A stretch of DNA of 64,000 bases, taken from positions 1-64,000 of the forward strand of contig NZ_KZ679041.1 in NCBI RefSeq assembly GCF_003024195.1, given 5' to 3'. Numbering within the stretch: the stretch's first letter is position 1; every line of letters begins with the position of its first letter. Of this stretch, positions 24,798-31,865 are shown in pieces. The translations under genes were made by a program, and so were the position numbers. The notes under the pieces were generated by a model, which was not told the DNA's origin, did not search any database, and saw nothing but the letters and a program-made list of their open reading frames with translations. This DNA is from Streptomyces dioscori (lineage in GTDB: Bacteria > Actinomycetota > Actinomycetes > Streptomycetales > Streptomycetaceae).

Positions 24798-25469
24798 TCA
24801 GAGGCTGCGGGCGGTGATGTCGCCGTACGACGTGGTCGCGCGGATGTTCAGAGCGGCGGCGGCGCCGTCGGAGTTCTTGAGCGCGTTGTCGATGCGGCCG
24901 AAGGCGGTACCGGCGTCCAGGGAGGCGGAGACTCCGCGGGCGGCGCCGACCGACACCTCCCCGGACTCCGTGCGCAGCACGACCGTGCCGCGCACGGCCT
25001 CGGTGATGCGGATGTCGCCCTTCTGGACGCTGATCTCCGCCGGGCCGCCGAGACGGCCGACCGAGATGTCACCGGCGAGCAGGGTGAGGCGGGCCTCCGC
25101 GGTCTCGTCGAGCTTGACCGAGCCCTGCGCGCCCTCGAAGGCGACGTCGCCCAGCCGTCCGACGCCCCGGAACTCGCCGGCGGCCGTCTTCGCCTCGACG
25201 TGGGAGCCGGCGGGGAGCTGGACGGTCACCTCGACGGACCCGGAGTTGCCGAGGATCCGGTTCTTCGCCGGTGCGGCCTCGATGCGCAGGACGCCGTCGT
25301 CGTAGGTGACCTTGATCTGCTCGGCGGCTTTCACGTCCCGGCTGTTCGAGGCGTTCGCGGGCAGGACCTCGACCGTGGTGTCGGCCCGGTCAGCGGCGAT
25401 GAACCGGATGCGTCCCGCGGGGATGTCGAGGACGGCGGAGACCTGGTTGGTGGTGTCGAACTTCTGCAT
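24798..25469 (-). CDS. DUF4097 family beta-helix protein
   Basis: The 223-residue protein starts MQKFDTTNQVSAVLDIPAGRIRFIAADR and runs through repeated strands such as GSVEVTVQLPAGSHVEAKTAAGEF, GSVKLDETAEARLTLLAGDISV, AEISVQKGDIRI and TVVLRTESGEVSVGAARGVSASL. This is the regular beta-turn pattern of DUF4097. It has no signal peptide. Members are often next to ABC-2 exporters or regulators, and a structural or sensing role is guessed, not known. GAGGAGAG precedes the ATG at 25469. It is divergent from the two-domain regulator at 25721 across an array of GTTGC sites. Confidence 0.85.
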   Translation of the reverse strand: MQKFDTTNQVSAVLDIPAGRIRFIAADRADTTVEVLPANASNSRDVKAAEQIKVTYDDGVLRIEAAPAKNRILGNSGSVEVTVQLPAGSHVEAKTAAGEFRGVGRLGDVAFEGAQGSVKLDETAEARLTLLAGDISVGRLGGPAEISVQKGDIRITEAVRGTVVLRTESGEVSVGAARGVSASLDAGTAFGRIDNALKNSDGAAAALNIRATTSYGDITARSL

Positions 25470-25525
25470 CGTGCTCTCCTCGGTGTGGTTGTCCGTTCGC
25501 CCGTTCGGCGTTTCCGACATTGGAA

Positions 25526-25554
25526 AAGCTACGTTGCGTTCATGGATGCGGCAA
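25526..25554 (-). promoter_or_regulatory. Probable promoter of the DUF4097/ABC operon
   Basis: On the minus strand TTGCCG (25554-25549) is followed after 17 bases by TAGCTT (25531-25526), a fair sigma-70-type promoter. The -35 overlaps one GTTGC half-site and another lies in the spacer. The start point would be near 25520, about 50 bases before the ATG. Confidence 0.5.
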
Positions 25555-25653
25555 CAAGTCTGTTGCACTTGGATGTGATAATTGCAGGTAAAGCGCTGTA
25601 ATTCGTTGCGCTGGATGAGCATCTAACGCAACAATGAACCTCATCGTCGTTGC
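25533..25653. promoter_or_regulatory. Operator array of six GTTGC half-sites
   Basis: GTTGC occurs at 25533-25537, 25562-25566, 25605-25609 and 25649-25653, and its complement GCAAC at 25551-25555 and 25628-25632. GCAACA-AGTC-TGTTGC (25551-25566) is a perfect inverted repeat. GTTGCG and CGCAAC (25605-25632) form a second one with a 16-bp spacer. The sites overlap both divergent promoters, which suits autorepression by the regulator encoded at 25721. Confidence 0.6.
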
Positions 25654-25679
25654 AATGTGCTTAAAGTGAACGCTATGCT
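25650..25679 (+). promoter_or_regulatory. Probable promoter of the two-domain regulator gene
   Basis: TTGCAA (25650-25655) and TATGCT (25674-25679) are separated by 18 bases. The -35 overlaps the last GTTGC half-site. The start point would be near 25686, 35 bases before the ATG at 25721. Confidence 0.5.
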
Positions 25680-25720
25680 CGACGCGCCGGGTACGACCTA
25701 GGACCATGAAGGAGACCGCG

Positions 25721-26443
25721 ATGCCGGGAGGCAGGCTCACTCAGCAGGAACGCCAGCAGATCGCGCTGGGGCTGGCCGACGATCTCGCGTACGCGGAGAT
25801 CGCCCGACGCCTCGACCGCCCGACCTCGACGATCACCCGCGAGGTCATGCGCAACGGCGGCCCCCTCGCCTACCGCGCGGACCTGGCACACCGCGCCACC
25901 GAACACCGCGCCCACCGGCGCAGGGAGGCCGCGCCCAAGGGGCAGGCGGCACCTCCGCAGGCCCACGGCCGTGACGCCGAAGCCGTACGCGCGTACGTGG
26001 AGGTGTTCACCACCCTCCTCATGCAGTCGGGCCTGCCCAAGATGACGTCCCGGGTGCTGGCGCACCTCTACACCACCGACGCGGGCAGCCTCACCGCGTC
26101 CGAACTCGTCCAGCATCTCCAGGTCAGCCCCGCGTCCATCTCCAAGGCCGTCACGCTCCTGGAGAGCCAGGGCCTCATCCGGCGGGAGCGGGACGAGCGC
26201 CGCCGCGAGAGCTATGTCGTCGACAACGACGTCTGGTACACGGGGATGATCGCCGCCGCCAAGTCCCACGCCCAGCTCGCCGAGACCGCACGGCAGGGTG
26301 TCAGCGTCCTCGGCGCCGACTCCCCGGCCGCCGCCCGCCTCGAAGGCATCGCCCGCTTCGTCGACTTCGTGGGCGAGGGGATGACCCGCGCGGCGGAACA
26401 GGCACGCGAGGTCCTGTACGCGAAGCCGGAGCCGCCGCGCTAG
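25721..26443 (+). CDS. Regulator with IS30-type helix-turn-helix fused to a MarR/GbsR-type winged helix
   Basis: The 240-residue protein has two DNA-binding parts. Residues about 4-65 (LTQQERQQIALGLADDLAYAEIARRLDRPTSTITREV and a Arg/His-rich tail) match the helix-turn-helix of IS30-type transposases. Residues about 88-190 (LTASELVQHLQVSPASISKAVTLLESQGLIRRERDERRRESYVV) form a GbsR/MarR-type winged helix, with a helical tail for dimer formation. There is no transposase catalytic domain, so it is a regulator. AAGGAG lies 6 bases before the ATG at 25721, which I preferred to the ATG at 25706. It probably represses itself and the divergent DUF4097/ABC operon. Confidence 0.87.
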   Translation: MPGGRLTQQERQQIALGLADDLAYAEIARRLDRPTSTITREVMRNGGPLAYRADLAHRATEHRAHRRREAAPKGQAAPPQAHGRDAEAVRAYVEVFTTLLMQSGLPKMTSRVLAHLYTTDAGSLTASELVQHLQVSPASISKAVTLLESQGLIRRERDERRRESYVVDNDVWYTGMIAAAKSHAQLAETARQGVSVLGADSPAAARLEGIARFVDFVGEGMTRAAEQAREVLYAKPEPPR

Positions 26444-26519
26444 AGACCTGGACTTTTCCCGACGGCCGCCGCCACCTTCAGGCACCGCGAGGATCGGCAC
26501 GAGGGGTTGTCTGTGACGC

Positions 26520-26876
26520 GCGGGCACGTCGTGGCTGGCCGCGCAGTTCCCCGCGCCCCTAAAAGCCCCGTGCGGGCCAGCGCCCTAAAGGGGCGCGGGG
26601 AACGGCGCGCTCAGCCACGACGCTCCCGCACGTGTCATGCGACGCCCGCCGGTGTCTTTGAGGGGCGCGGGGAACGGCGCGCTCAGCCACGACGCTCCCG
26701 CACGTGTCATGCGGCGCCCGCCGGAGTCTTTGAGGGGCGCGGGGAACTGCGCGCTCAGCCACGACGCACCCGCACCTGCCGCACGGCGCCCGCCAGTGCC
26801 CTTGAGGGGCGCGGGGAACTGCGCGGCCAGCCACGACGCACCCGCACACTCCCCACGGGCGCCCGCCCCCAAAAAA
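26520..26876. repeat. Array of the dispersed repeat: one inverted copy and four tandem 72-bp units
   Basis: The core GGGGCGCGGGGAAC starts at 26590, 26662, 26734 and 26806, an exact 72-bp period, and each unit continues with a conserved CAGCCACGACG and CGCCCGCC part. A fifth copy lies inverted at 26520-26560. The inverted copy and the first direct copy can pair over about 30 bp around a 29-base loop. The array fills most of the 433-bp gap between two convergent genes (regulator at 25721, LacI at 26877), so it may terminate both. No gene was found in it; the long frames here are the repeat read through. Confidence 0.9.
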
Positions 26877-27905
26877 TCACCGCCCCCGCGTACTCGCCCG
26901 CACAACCAACCGCGTCGACAACTCCGTCCGAGTCCCCTCAGGCTGCTCCCCAGCCATCAACCGCACCAGCAGCCGCAGCGCAACCCCCGCCATCTCGGAG
27001 ACCGGCTGCCGGACAGTGGTCAGGGCGGGCGACGCCCACCGCGCTTCGGGCAGATCGTCGAACCCCACCACGCTCACATCGTCCGGTACGGACAACCCCC
27101 GCTCCGCGAGCGCGCGATACGCGCCCAGCGCCATCAGGTCGGAGCAGACGAAAACGCCCGTCGGCGGCTCCGGCAGATCGAGCAGCTCCAGCATCCTGCG
27201 GTACGCGGAGCCTTCGTCGAACCCGCCGTACCGCAGATACTCGCCCCGGTGCCGCACCCCCGCCGCCGCGAGCGCCGACCGGTACCCCGCGACCCGCGCC
27301 CCGGCGCACGTCTTGCGGCGATGCCCCGCGATGACGGCGACCCGTTCGTGGCCGAGCGAGAGCAGATGCTCGGTGGCGAGCACCCCGCCGTGCCAGTTGG
27401 CCCCGCCGACCGACACGACGCCCGCAGGGGGTTCGAGCGCCGGATCGATCAGCACGAACGGAATCCGGTGCTGCTCCAGCCAGGCGTACTGGGAGACGGT
27501 CAGTTCGGAGAGCTGGAACAGCACCCCGGACGAGCCCCGGCTCGCGAGCTTGTCCAGCCAGCCCCGTTCCGGACGGTCCCCCCGCGTCCGGGTCAGCCCC
27601 GCCGAGACCACCACCTCAAGTCCCGCGTCCTGCGCGGCCTCCTCCACGCCGTGCAGGATCGCCCCGGCCCAGGAGCTCTCCAGCGAGTGCACGACGAGGT
27701 CGACGAGCCCCGGCGACTTCGCCGCGTCGAACCGGGGTCTGCGCACGTAACCGAGCCGGTCGAGTGCCTCCGTGACCCGGCGGCGGGTTTCCGGCGCGAC
27801 GTCCTCACGGCCGTTGACCACTTTCGAGGCCGTGGGCACGGACACTCCTGCCTCGCGGGCGACGACCGCGAGGGTCGGCCCCGCCACGCTCCCGGTACGC
27901 ACCAT
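26877..27905 (-). CDS. LacI-family transcriptional regulator
   Basis: The 342-residue protein has the LacI helix-turn-helix TLAVVAREAGVSVPTASKVVNG with the hinge RRRVTEALDRLGY. A periplasmic-binding-like sensor follows (VDLVVHSLESSWAGAILHGVEEAA, GVLFQLSEL, GHRRKTCAGARVAGYRSALAAAG, FVCSDLMALGAYRALAERGLSVPDDVSVVGFDDL). It should repress sugar-use genes until a sugar binds. GGAGAGGTGGGC precedes the ATG at 27905. Two operator-like palindromes lie 36-62 bp upstream, so it is likely autoregulated. The secreted carbohydrate enzymes further on (31485-41084) are possible targets. Confidence 0.93.
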   Translation of the reverse strand: MVRTGSVAGPTLAVVAREAGVSVPTASKVVNGREDVAPETRRRVTEALDRLGYVRRPRFDAAKSPGLVDLVVHSLESSWAGAILHGVEEAAQDAGLEVVVSAGLTRTRGDRPERGWLDKLASRGSSGVLFQLSELTVSQYAWLEQHRIPFVLIDPALEPPAGVVSVGGANWHGGVLATEHLLSLGHERVAVIAGHRRKTCAGARVAGYRSALAAAGVRHRGEYLRYGGFDEGSAYRRMLELLDLPEPPTGVFVCSDLMALGAYRALAERGLSVPDDVSVVGFDDLPEARWASPALTTVRQPVSEMAGVALRLLVRLMAGEQPEGTRTELSTRLVVRASTRGR

Positions 27906-27940
27906 GGAGCCCACCTCTCCGGCCCCGTCCCGAGGGCCCG

Positions 27941-27967
27941 CGAAAGTTTCGGGTAGAAAGCGCTTCC
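27941..27967. promoter_or_regulatory. Two LacI-type operator palindromes upstream of the LacI gene
   Basis: CGAAAGTTTCG (27941-27951) is a perfect palindrome around one central base. GAAAGCGCTTCC (27956-27967) contains the palindrome AAGCGCTT with the central CG typical of LacI-family operators. Both sit just upstream of the LacI start, where bound protein would block transcription. Confidence 0.6.
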
Positions 27968-28190
27968 TAAAGCGGTCCCTACAGTAAGGCCGCCCGAACT
28001 CACCGTGGAAGAGCGGGTACTCGGTGGAATTCCCCGGAGCCGAAAGTCTCGAAATGCCGGACATGCTGGTCGTGCGCGGTTCCCCGGGCGATCTCAGGGT
28101 CGGTTCCCCGGGCGGTCCGGGGCGGGCGACACGTCCGGCTTCGGCACCCCGGGGCTGCGGAACACGGGGGTTCTGTGATGCGCTGACCCT

Positions 28191-28278
28191 GATCGCGGGA
28201 TCGCGGGATCGCGGGATCGCGGGATCGCGGGATCGCGGTGAAGCGGTGAAGCGGTGAAGCGGTGAAGCGGTGAAGCAG
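28191..28278. repeat. Two-phase tandem 8-bp repeat
   Basis: Six copies of GATCGCGG (28191-28238) pass without break in phase into four copies of TGAAGCGG and one TGAAGCAG (28239-28278). All units share the GCGG end. It lies about 49 bp upstream of the carboxylesterase start, in the 421-bp gap after the divergent LacI gene. The 8-bp unit is not a multiple of three, so it is not coding. Confidence 0.9.
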
Positions 28279-28326
28279 TGCAGCGCGGTCCGCGGCGGCA
28301 GGTCGTTGCAGTGAGGAGGGGTTCGG

Positions 28327-29925
28327 ATGGCTGAGGTACCTGCGGTGACCGAGGATCCCGGCGCGGCGGATGACCCCGTGGTCGGCACCCCTTACGGGCC
28401 GGTGCGCGGCCGTTACGAGAACGGCCTGGCCGTCTTCCGGGGCATCCCCTACGCGGCCCCGCCCTTCGGCCCCCGCCGCTTCCGGCCGCCCGTCCCGCCC
28501 GAGCCCTGGACCGGCGTGCGCGACGCGGGCGCCTTCGGGCCGACGCCGCCCAAGCCGCCGTACTCCGAGGCCTTCGCGAAGCTGCTCGCCGATCCGGTCG
28601 TACCGGGCGACGACTGCCTGAACCTGAACGTGTGGACCCCGGAGCCGGGTCCCGGCGCCCGCCTGCCGGTCATGGTGTGGATCCACGGCGGAGCGCTGAC
28701 CCGGGGCTCGTCCGCGATCCCGGTGTACGACGGCCGGTCCTTCGCCCGGGACGGCGTGGTGTTCGTCTCCTTCAACTACCGCCTGGGCGTGGAGGGGTTC
28801 GGTCTCTTCCCGGATGCTCCCGCGAACCCGGGCCTGCGTGACCAGCTCGCCGCGCTGGAGTGGGTACGGGACTCGATCACGGAGTTCGGCGGCGACCCGG
28901 ACCGGGTGACCGTCTTCGGCGAGTCCGCCGGGGCGATCAGCATCGGCGCACTGCTGGCGAGCCCTCGCGCCCAGGGGCTGTTCCGGCGCGCTGTGCTGCA
29001 GAGCGGGGCGCCCGAGGTGACGGAACGGGACAAGGTGCGGCGCCTGGTGCGGCGTATGGCGGCCAGGCTGAGGATCCCGGCGACCGCGCGGGCGTTCGCC
29101 GTCGCCGACCGCGGCGCCCTGGCCGCGGCGCAGGCGGAGGCCGGCCGCCGGGCGAGCCCGGTCGTCGGCGGGCCCGCGTTCGGCATCGTCGTGGACGGTG
29201 ATCTGGTGCCACGCGATCCGCTGGAGGCGCTGATCGAGGGCGATGTGGCCAAGGACGTGGAACTGCTCGTCGGCTGGACCAGCGAGGAGTACCGGCTGTG
29301 GCTCGCGCCGACCGGACTCGTCGAACGCCTCGACCGGCTCGGCCCGGTCGCCCTGACCGCCGCGAGGGCCCGCTGCCGCTGCGGTCCCGAGGTGCCGCGC
29401 GGTTACCGGCTGGCCCGGCCCGGGGCGAGCACGGCCGATCTGGTGGGGCAGCTGGTCACGGACTTCCTTCTGCGCGTGCCGCTGCACCGGCTCGCGGACA
29501 CCCACCGGGCGCGCTCGCACGTGTACGAGTTCGCCTGGCCGTCGAACGTACCCGGCCTCGGTGCCTGCCACGCCCTGGAGCTGGGCTTCGTCTTCGACAC
29601 GACCGGCGTACCCGAGGCGGCGATGCTCGCGGGTCCCGGGGCGCCGCAGACCCTCGCCGACGAGATGCACTCGGCCTGGGTGCGGTTCGCCGTCACGGGC
29701 GACCCGGGCTGGCCCGTCTGGGACGACACTCATCCCGTACGGGTCTTCGGGTCGGGCGGGCCCGAGATCGTACGGGGGCTCCGGGACCGGGAGATGGCCC
29801 TGTGGGAGGCAGGGTCCCCTGCTCCCACCGGAACCGCCCGCAACCCGGCGTCCCCCGCGCCGGGCGCGGTGCCGAGGACGGTGGTGAGCCGGCTCCGCAG
29901 GCCGGGCGCCACGCGCAGGATCTGA
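28327..29925 (+). CDS. Type B carboxylesterase
   Basis: The 532-residue alpha/beta hydrolase has the family start VVGTPYGPVRGRYENGLAVFRGIPYA, the DDCLNLNVWTP motif, the oxyanion loop WIHGGALTRG and the nucleophile Ser in TVFGESAGA. Acid and base residues follow in the SEEYRLWLAP and ACHALELGFVFDTTG segments. It has no signal peptide, so it is cytoplasmic, and it hydrolyses carboxylic esters; para-nitrobenzyl-esterase-like. GAGGAGGGG lies upstream of the ATG. It is divergent from the LacI gene across an 8-bp repeat tract. Confidence 0.92.
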   Translation: MAEVPAVTEDPGAADDPVVGTPYGPVRGRYENGLAVFRGIPYAAPPFGPRRFRPPVPPEPWTGVRDAGAFGPTPPKPPYSEAFAKLLADPVVPGDDCLNLNVWTPEPGPGARLPVMVWIHGGALTRGSSAIPVYDGRSFARDGVVFVSFNYRLGVEGFGLFPDAPANPGLRDQLAALEWVRDSITEFGGDPDRVTVFGESAGAISIGALLASPRAQGLFRRAVLQSGAPEVTERDKVRRLVRRMAARLRIPATARAFAVADRGALAAAQAEAGRRASPVVGGPAFGIVVDGDLVPRDPLEALIEGDVAKDVELLVGWTSEEYRLWLAPTGLVERLDRLGPVALTAARARCRCGPEVPRGYRLARPGASTADLVGQLVTDFLLRVPLHRLADTHRARSHVYEFAWPSNVPGLGACHALELGFVFDTTGVPEAAMLAGPGAPQTLADEMHSAWVRFAVTGDPGWPVWDDTHPVRVFGSGGPEIVRGLRDREMALWEAGSPAPTGTARNPASPAPGAVPRTVVSRLRRPGATRRI

Positions 29926-29938
29926 CGGCGACCTCCGC

Positions 29939-30137
29939 ACCCGAAACCGCCCGAGCCACGCGAGCCGCCCGAGCCGCCCGAGCCACGCCAGCGGCGCAGG
30001 CCACGCGAGCCGTGCAGCCCACGCGAGCCGTGCAGGCCACGCATGGCGGCCCAGCCATGCGCTATACGCAAGCCACCCGGCCCGCCCAGGTCCCGACTCC
30101 GCCCGCCCAGGTCCCGGCCCGCCCAGGTCCCGACCGG
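29939..30137. repeat. Imperfect low-complexity repeats between esterase and map
   Basis: The gap between the esterase and the convergent aminopeptidase is made of degenerate units such as CCGCCCGAGCCACGCGAG, GCCCACGCGAGCCGTGCAG and GCCCAGGTCCCG, each repeated two to four times. No clean hairpin or gene was found. It may be decayed tandem repeats or part of a diffuse terminator. Confidence 0.45.
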
Positions 30138-30156
30138 GGCCGGCCCGGGGACTGCG

Positions 30157-31029
30157 TCAGCGCTCGGTCGTCGCCGACTGTCGCTGAGCTTCCCGGCCCT
30201 TGTTGCCCTTGTTGCCCTTGCTGCTCGTGTTGCTCGTGCTGCCCGTGGGGCGCTTGGTGCTTTCCGGGCGCCGGGTCAGGACGAGCGGGCCGCTCTCCGT
30301 GATGGCGACCGTGTGCTCGGAGTGGGCGGTGCGCGAGCCGTCGGCGGAGCGGATCGTCCAGCCGTCGGGGTCGTACACGATCTTGTCGGTGCCCGCGGCG
30401 AACCAGGGCTCGATCGCGATCGTCAGTCCGGGACGCAGCTTCCAGCCGCGGCCGGGGCGGCCGTCGTTGGGGATGTGCAGTTCCTCGTGCATCGTGCGGC
30501 CGATGCCGTGACCGCCGAATTCGAGGTTCACCGGGTACCCGTACTCCTTGGCGACCCCGCCGATGGCCGCCGAGATGTCCCCGAGCCGGTTGCCCGGCAG
30601 CGCGACCTCGATCGCGGCCTCCAGGGCGACCTCGGTGGCCTCGATCAGCCGCAGGTCCTCCGCGGCCGGGGTGCCGACGACGACGGACAGCGCCGAGTCG
30701 GCGGCCCAGCCGTCGACCATGACAGCCATGTCCATGGTCAGCAGATCCCCGTCGCGCAGCTTGTAGCTGTGCGGCAGCCCGTGCAGCACGGCGTCGTTGA
30801 CCGAGAGGCACACCACGTTGCGGAACGGGCCCTTGCCGAAGGAGGGCTCGTAGTCCCAGTAGCAGGACTCCGCGCCGCGCTCCTTGATCCGGCGGCGGGC
30901 GTGGTGCTCCAGATCCATCAGGTTCACCCCGACCGCCGCGAGGTCACCGAGTTCGCCCAGCACCTGACCGAGGAACTGTCCGGTGACGTGCATGCGCTCG
31001 ATGTCTGCGGGAGATTTGTGCTCGATCAC
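30157..31029 (-). CDS. map: Type I methionine aminopeptidase
   Basis: The 290-residue enzyme removes initiator methionine from new proteins with a dinuclear metal centre. The ligands are all visible: Asp in LLTMDMAVMVDG and in WAADSALSV, His in FGGHGIGRTMHEELH, Glu in TIAIEPWFAAG and Glu in RTAHSEHTVAI. A 38-residue polar tail with NKGNKG is not part of the fold. The GTG at 31029 has GAGGAA upstream. It is divergent from a small XRE regulator over a 14-bp palindrome. Streptomyces usually has more than one map gene, and this could be the accessory copy. Confidence 0.93.
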   Translation of the reverse strand: MIEHKSPADIERMHVTGQFLGQVLGELGDLAAVGVNLMDLEHHARRRIKERGAESCYWDYEPSFGKGPFRNVVCLSVNDAVLHGLPHSYKLRDGDLLTMDMAVMVDGWAADSALSVVVGTPAAEDLRLIEATEVALEAAIEVALPGNRLGDISAAIGGVAKEYGYPVNLEFGGHGIGRTMHEELHIPNDGRPGRGWKLRPGLTIAIEPWFAAGTDKIVYDPDGWTIRSADGSRTAHSEHTVAITESGPLVLTRRPESTKRPTGSTSNTSSKGNKGNKGREAQRQSATTER

Positions 31030-31060
31030 TGCGTTCCTCGTTTCCCCGGGGCGGCCGACC

Positions 31061-31074
31061 GGTATATTTATACC
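31061..31074. promoter_or_regulatory. Palindromic operator between map and the XRE gene
   Basis: GGTATA-TT-TATACC is a perfect palindrome in the 95-bp gap between the divergent map and XRE genes. It is the only A/T-rich stretch there and contains -10-like sequences on both strands (TATATT, TATAAA), so a bound regulator would block both promoters. Confidence 0.6.
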
Positions 31075-31124
31075 AGAGGGTGGGATGGTTGCCCGCCGGA
31101 CGCCACCGCCTCTAGCATGTGCGG

Positions 31125-31391
31125 ATGGTCCGCCATCCGCTCGCCCCAGAACAGATCGAGGCGGGCCGTCGTCTCGGGGCGGCCTTGCGCTCCGCCCGGG
31201 CCGGCCGCAGTCCCGCCGAAGTCGCCGCGGCGGCGGAGATCTCGCCCGAAACGCTCCGCAAGATCGAGACCGGCCGTATGCCGACGCCCGCGTTCGGCAC
31301 GATCGTCCGGCTCAGCGAGGTGCTGGGTGTACCGCTGCCGGAGCTCGCCAGCATCTGGCGCACGGACCCCGCTCTCAGCGCGGCCTCCTGA
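31125..31391 (+). CDS. Small XRE-type helix-turn-helix regulator
   Basis: The 88-residue protein is almost only a DNA-binding domain: QIEAGRRLGAALRSARAGRSPAEVAAAAEISPETLRKIETGRMPTPAFGTIVRLSEVLGVPLPEL is the five-helix XRE fold. I chose the ATG at 31125 over a GTG two codons upstream. Position opposite map across a palindrome suggests it controls itself and map. A 15-bp hairpin follows the gene. Confidence 0.88.
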   Translation: MVRHPLAPEQIEAGRRLGAALRSARAGRSPAEVAAAAEISPETLRKIETGRMPTPAFGTIVRLSEVLGVPLPELASIWRTDPALSAAS

Positions 31392-31405
31392 TCCCGTGGA
31401 CACGC

Positions 31406-31439
31406 CTTCGCCCCGCTCACAGCGGTGAGCGGGGCGAAG
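31406..31439. terminator. Strong bidirectional terminator between XRE and ThuA-like genes
   Basis: CTTCGCCCCGCTCAC, the loop AGCG and GTGAGCGGGGCGAAG form a perfect 15-bp stem 14 bp after the XRE stop and 45 bp past the end of the convergent ThuA-like gene. Confidence 0.8.
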
Positions 31440-31484
31440 ACTTCAGGTGGACCGGGGCGTGTCAGGTCCGGTCAGGAGATCCGG

Positions 31485-31865
31485 TCAGGGCAGGGTCCAT
31501 TTCTGGTTGGCGTTGGTGTGGCAGGTCCACAGATGCACCGCGGTTCCGTCGTTCCAGGTGCCGCCCGAGGCGTCCATGCACTTGCCGGACTGCGGGTTGC
31601 GGACGGTGCCGTCGGACTGTGCGGCCCAGGTCTGGGCGCCGGAGCCGTTGCACGTCCAGAGCTGGATCTTCGTACCGTCGGCGTTGCCTCCGCCGCTGAC
31701 GTCGAGGCACTTGCCGAGCGCCTTCAGCGTGCCGTCGGTTCCGACGGTCCATTTCTGGGCGGCGGATGAGTTGCAGGTCCAGATCTGGACCTTGGTGCCG
31801 TCGGCGGTCTGGGCGTTGTCGATGTCCAGGCACTTGCCGTTGACGCCCTTCACCTCGCCCGTACG
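31485..31865 (-). repeat. CBM13-coding segment, copy A
   Basis: The last 126 codons of the ThuA-like gene encode a ricin-type lectin domain that differs at only 3 residues from the end of the upstream gene (33272-33652), and the DNA is nearly identical for long stretches. This is a recent duplication or gene conversion within one operon. Confidence 0.9.

Noticed and set aside
25721..26443. IS30-type transposase remnant
   Set aside because: The N-terminal helix-turn-helix matches, but the rest is an intact winged-helix regulator with normal codon use, and no inverted repeats or catalytic domain are present.
26520..26876. Possible CRISPR array
   Set aside because: The repeats are 72-bp units in which the whole unit is conserved, with no unique spacers, and the same core is found scattered elsewhere. 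No cas gene is present.
26507..27334. Plus-strand repeat-rich protein (GRGERRAQPRRSRTCH pattern)
   Set aside because: It is the translation of the 72-bp repeat array and the antisense of the LacI gene.
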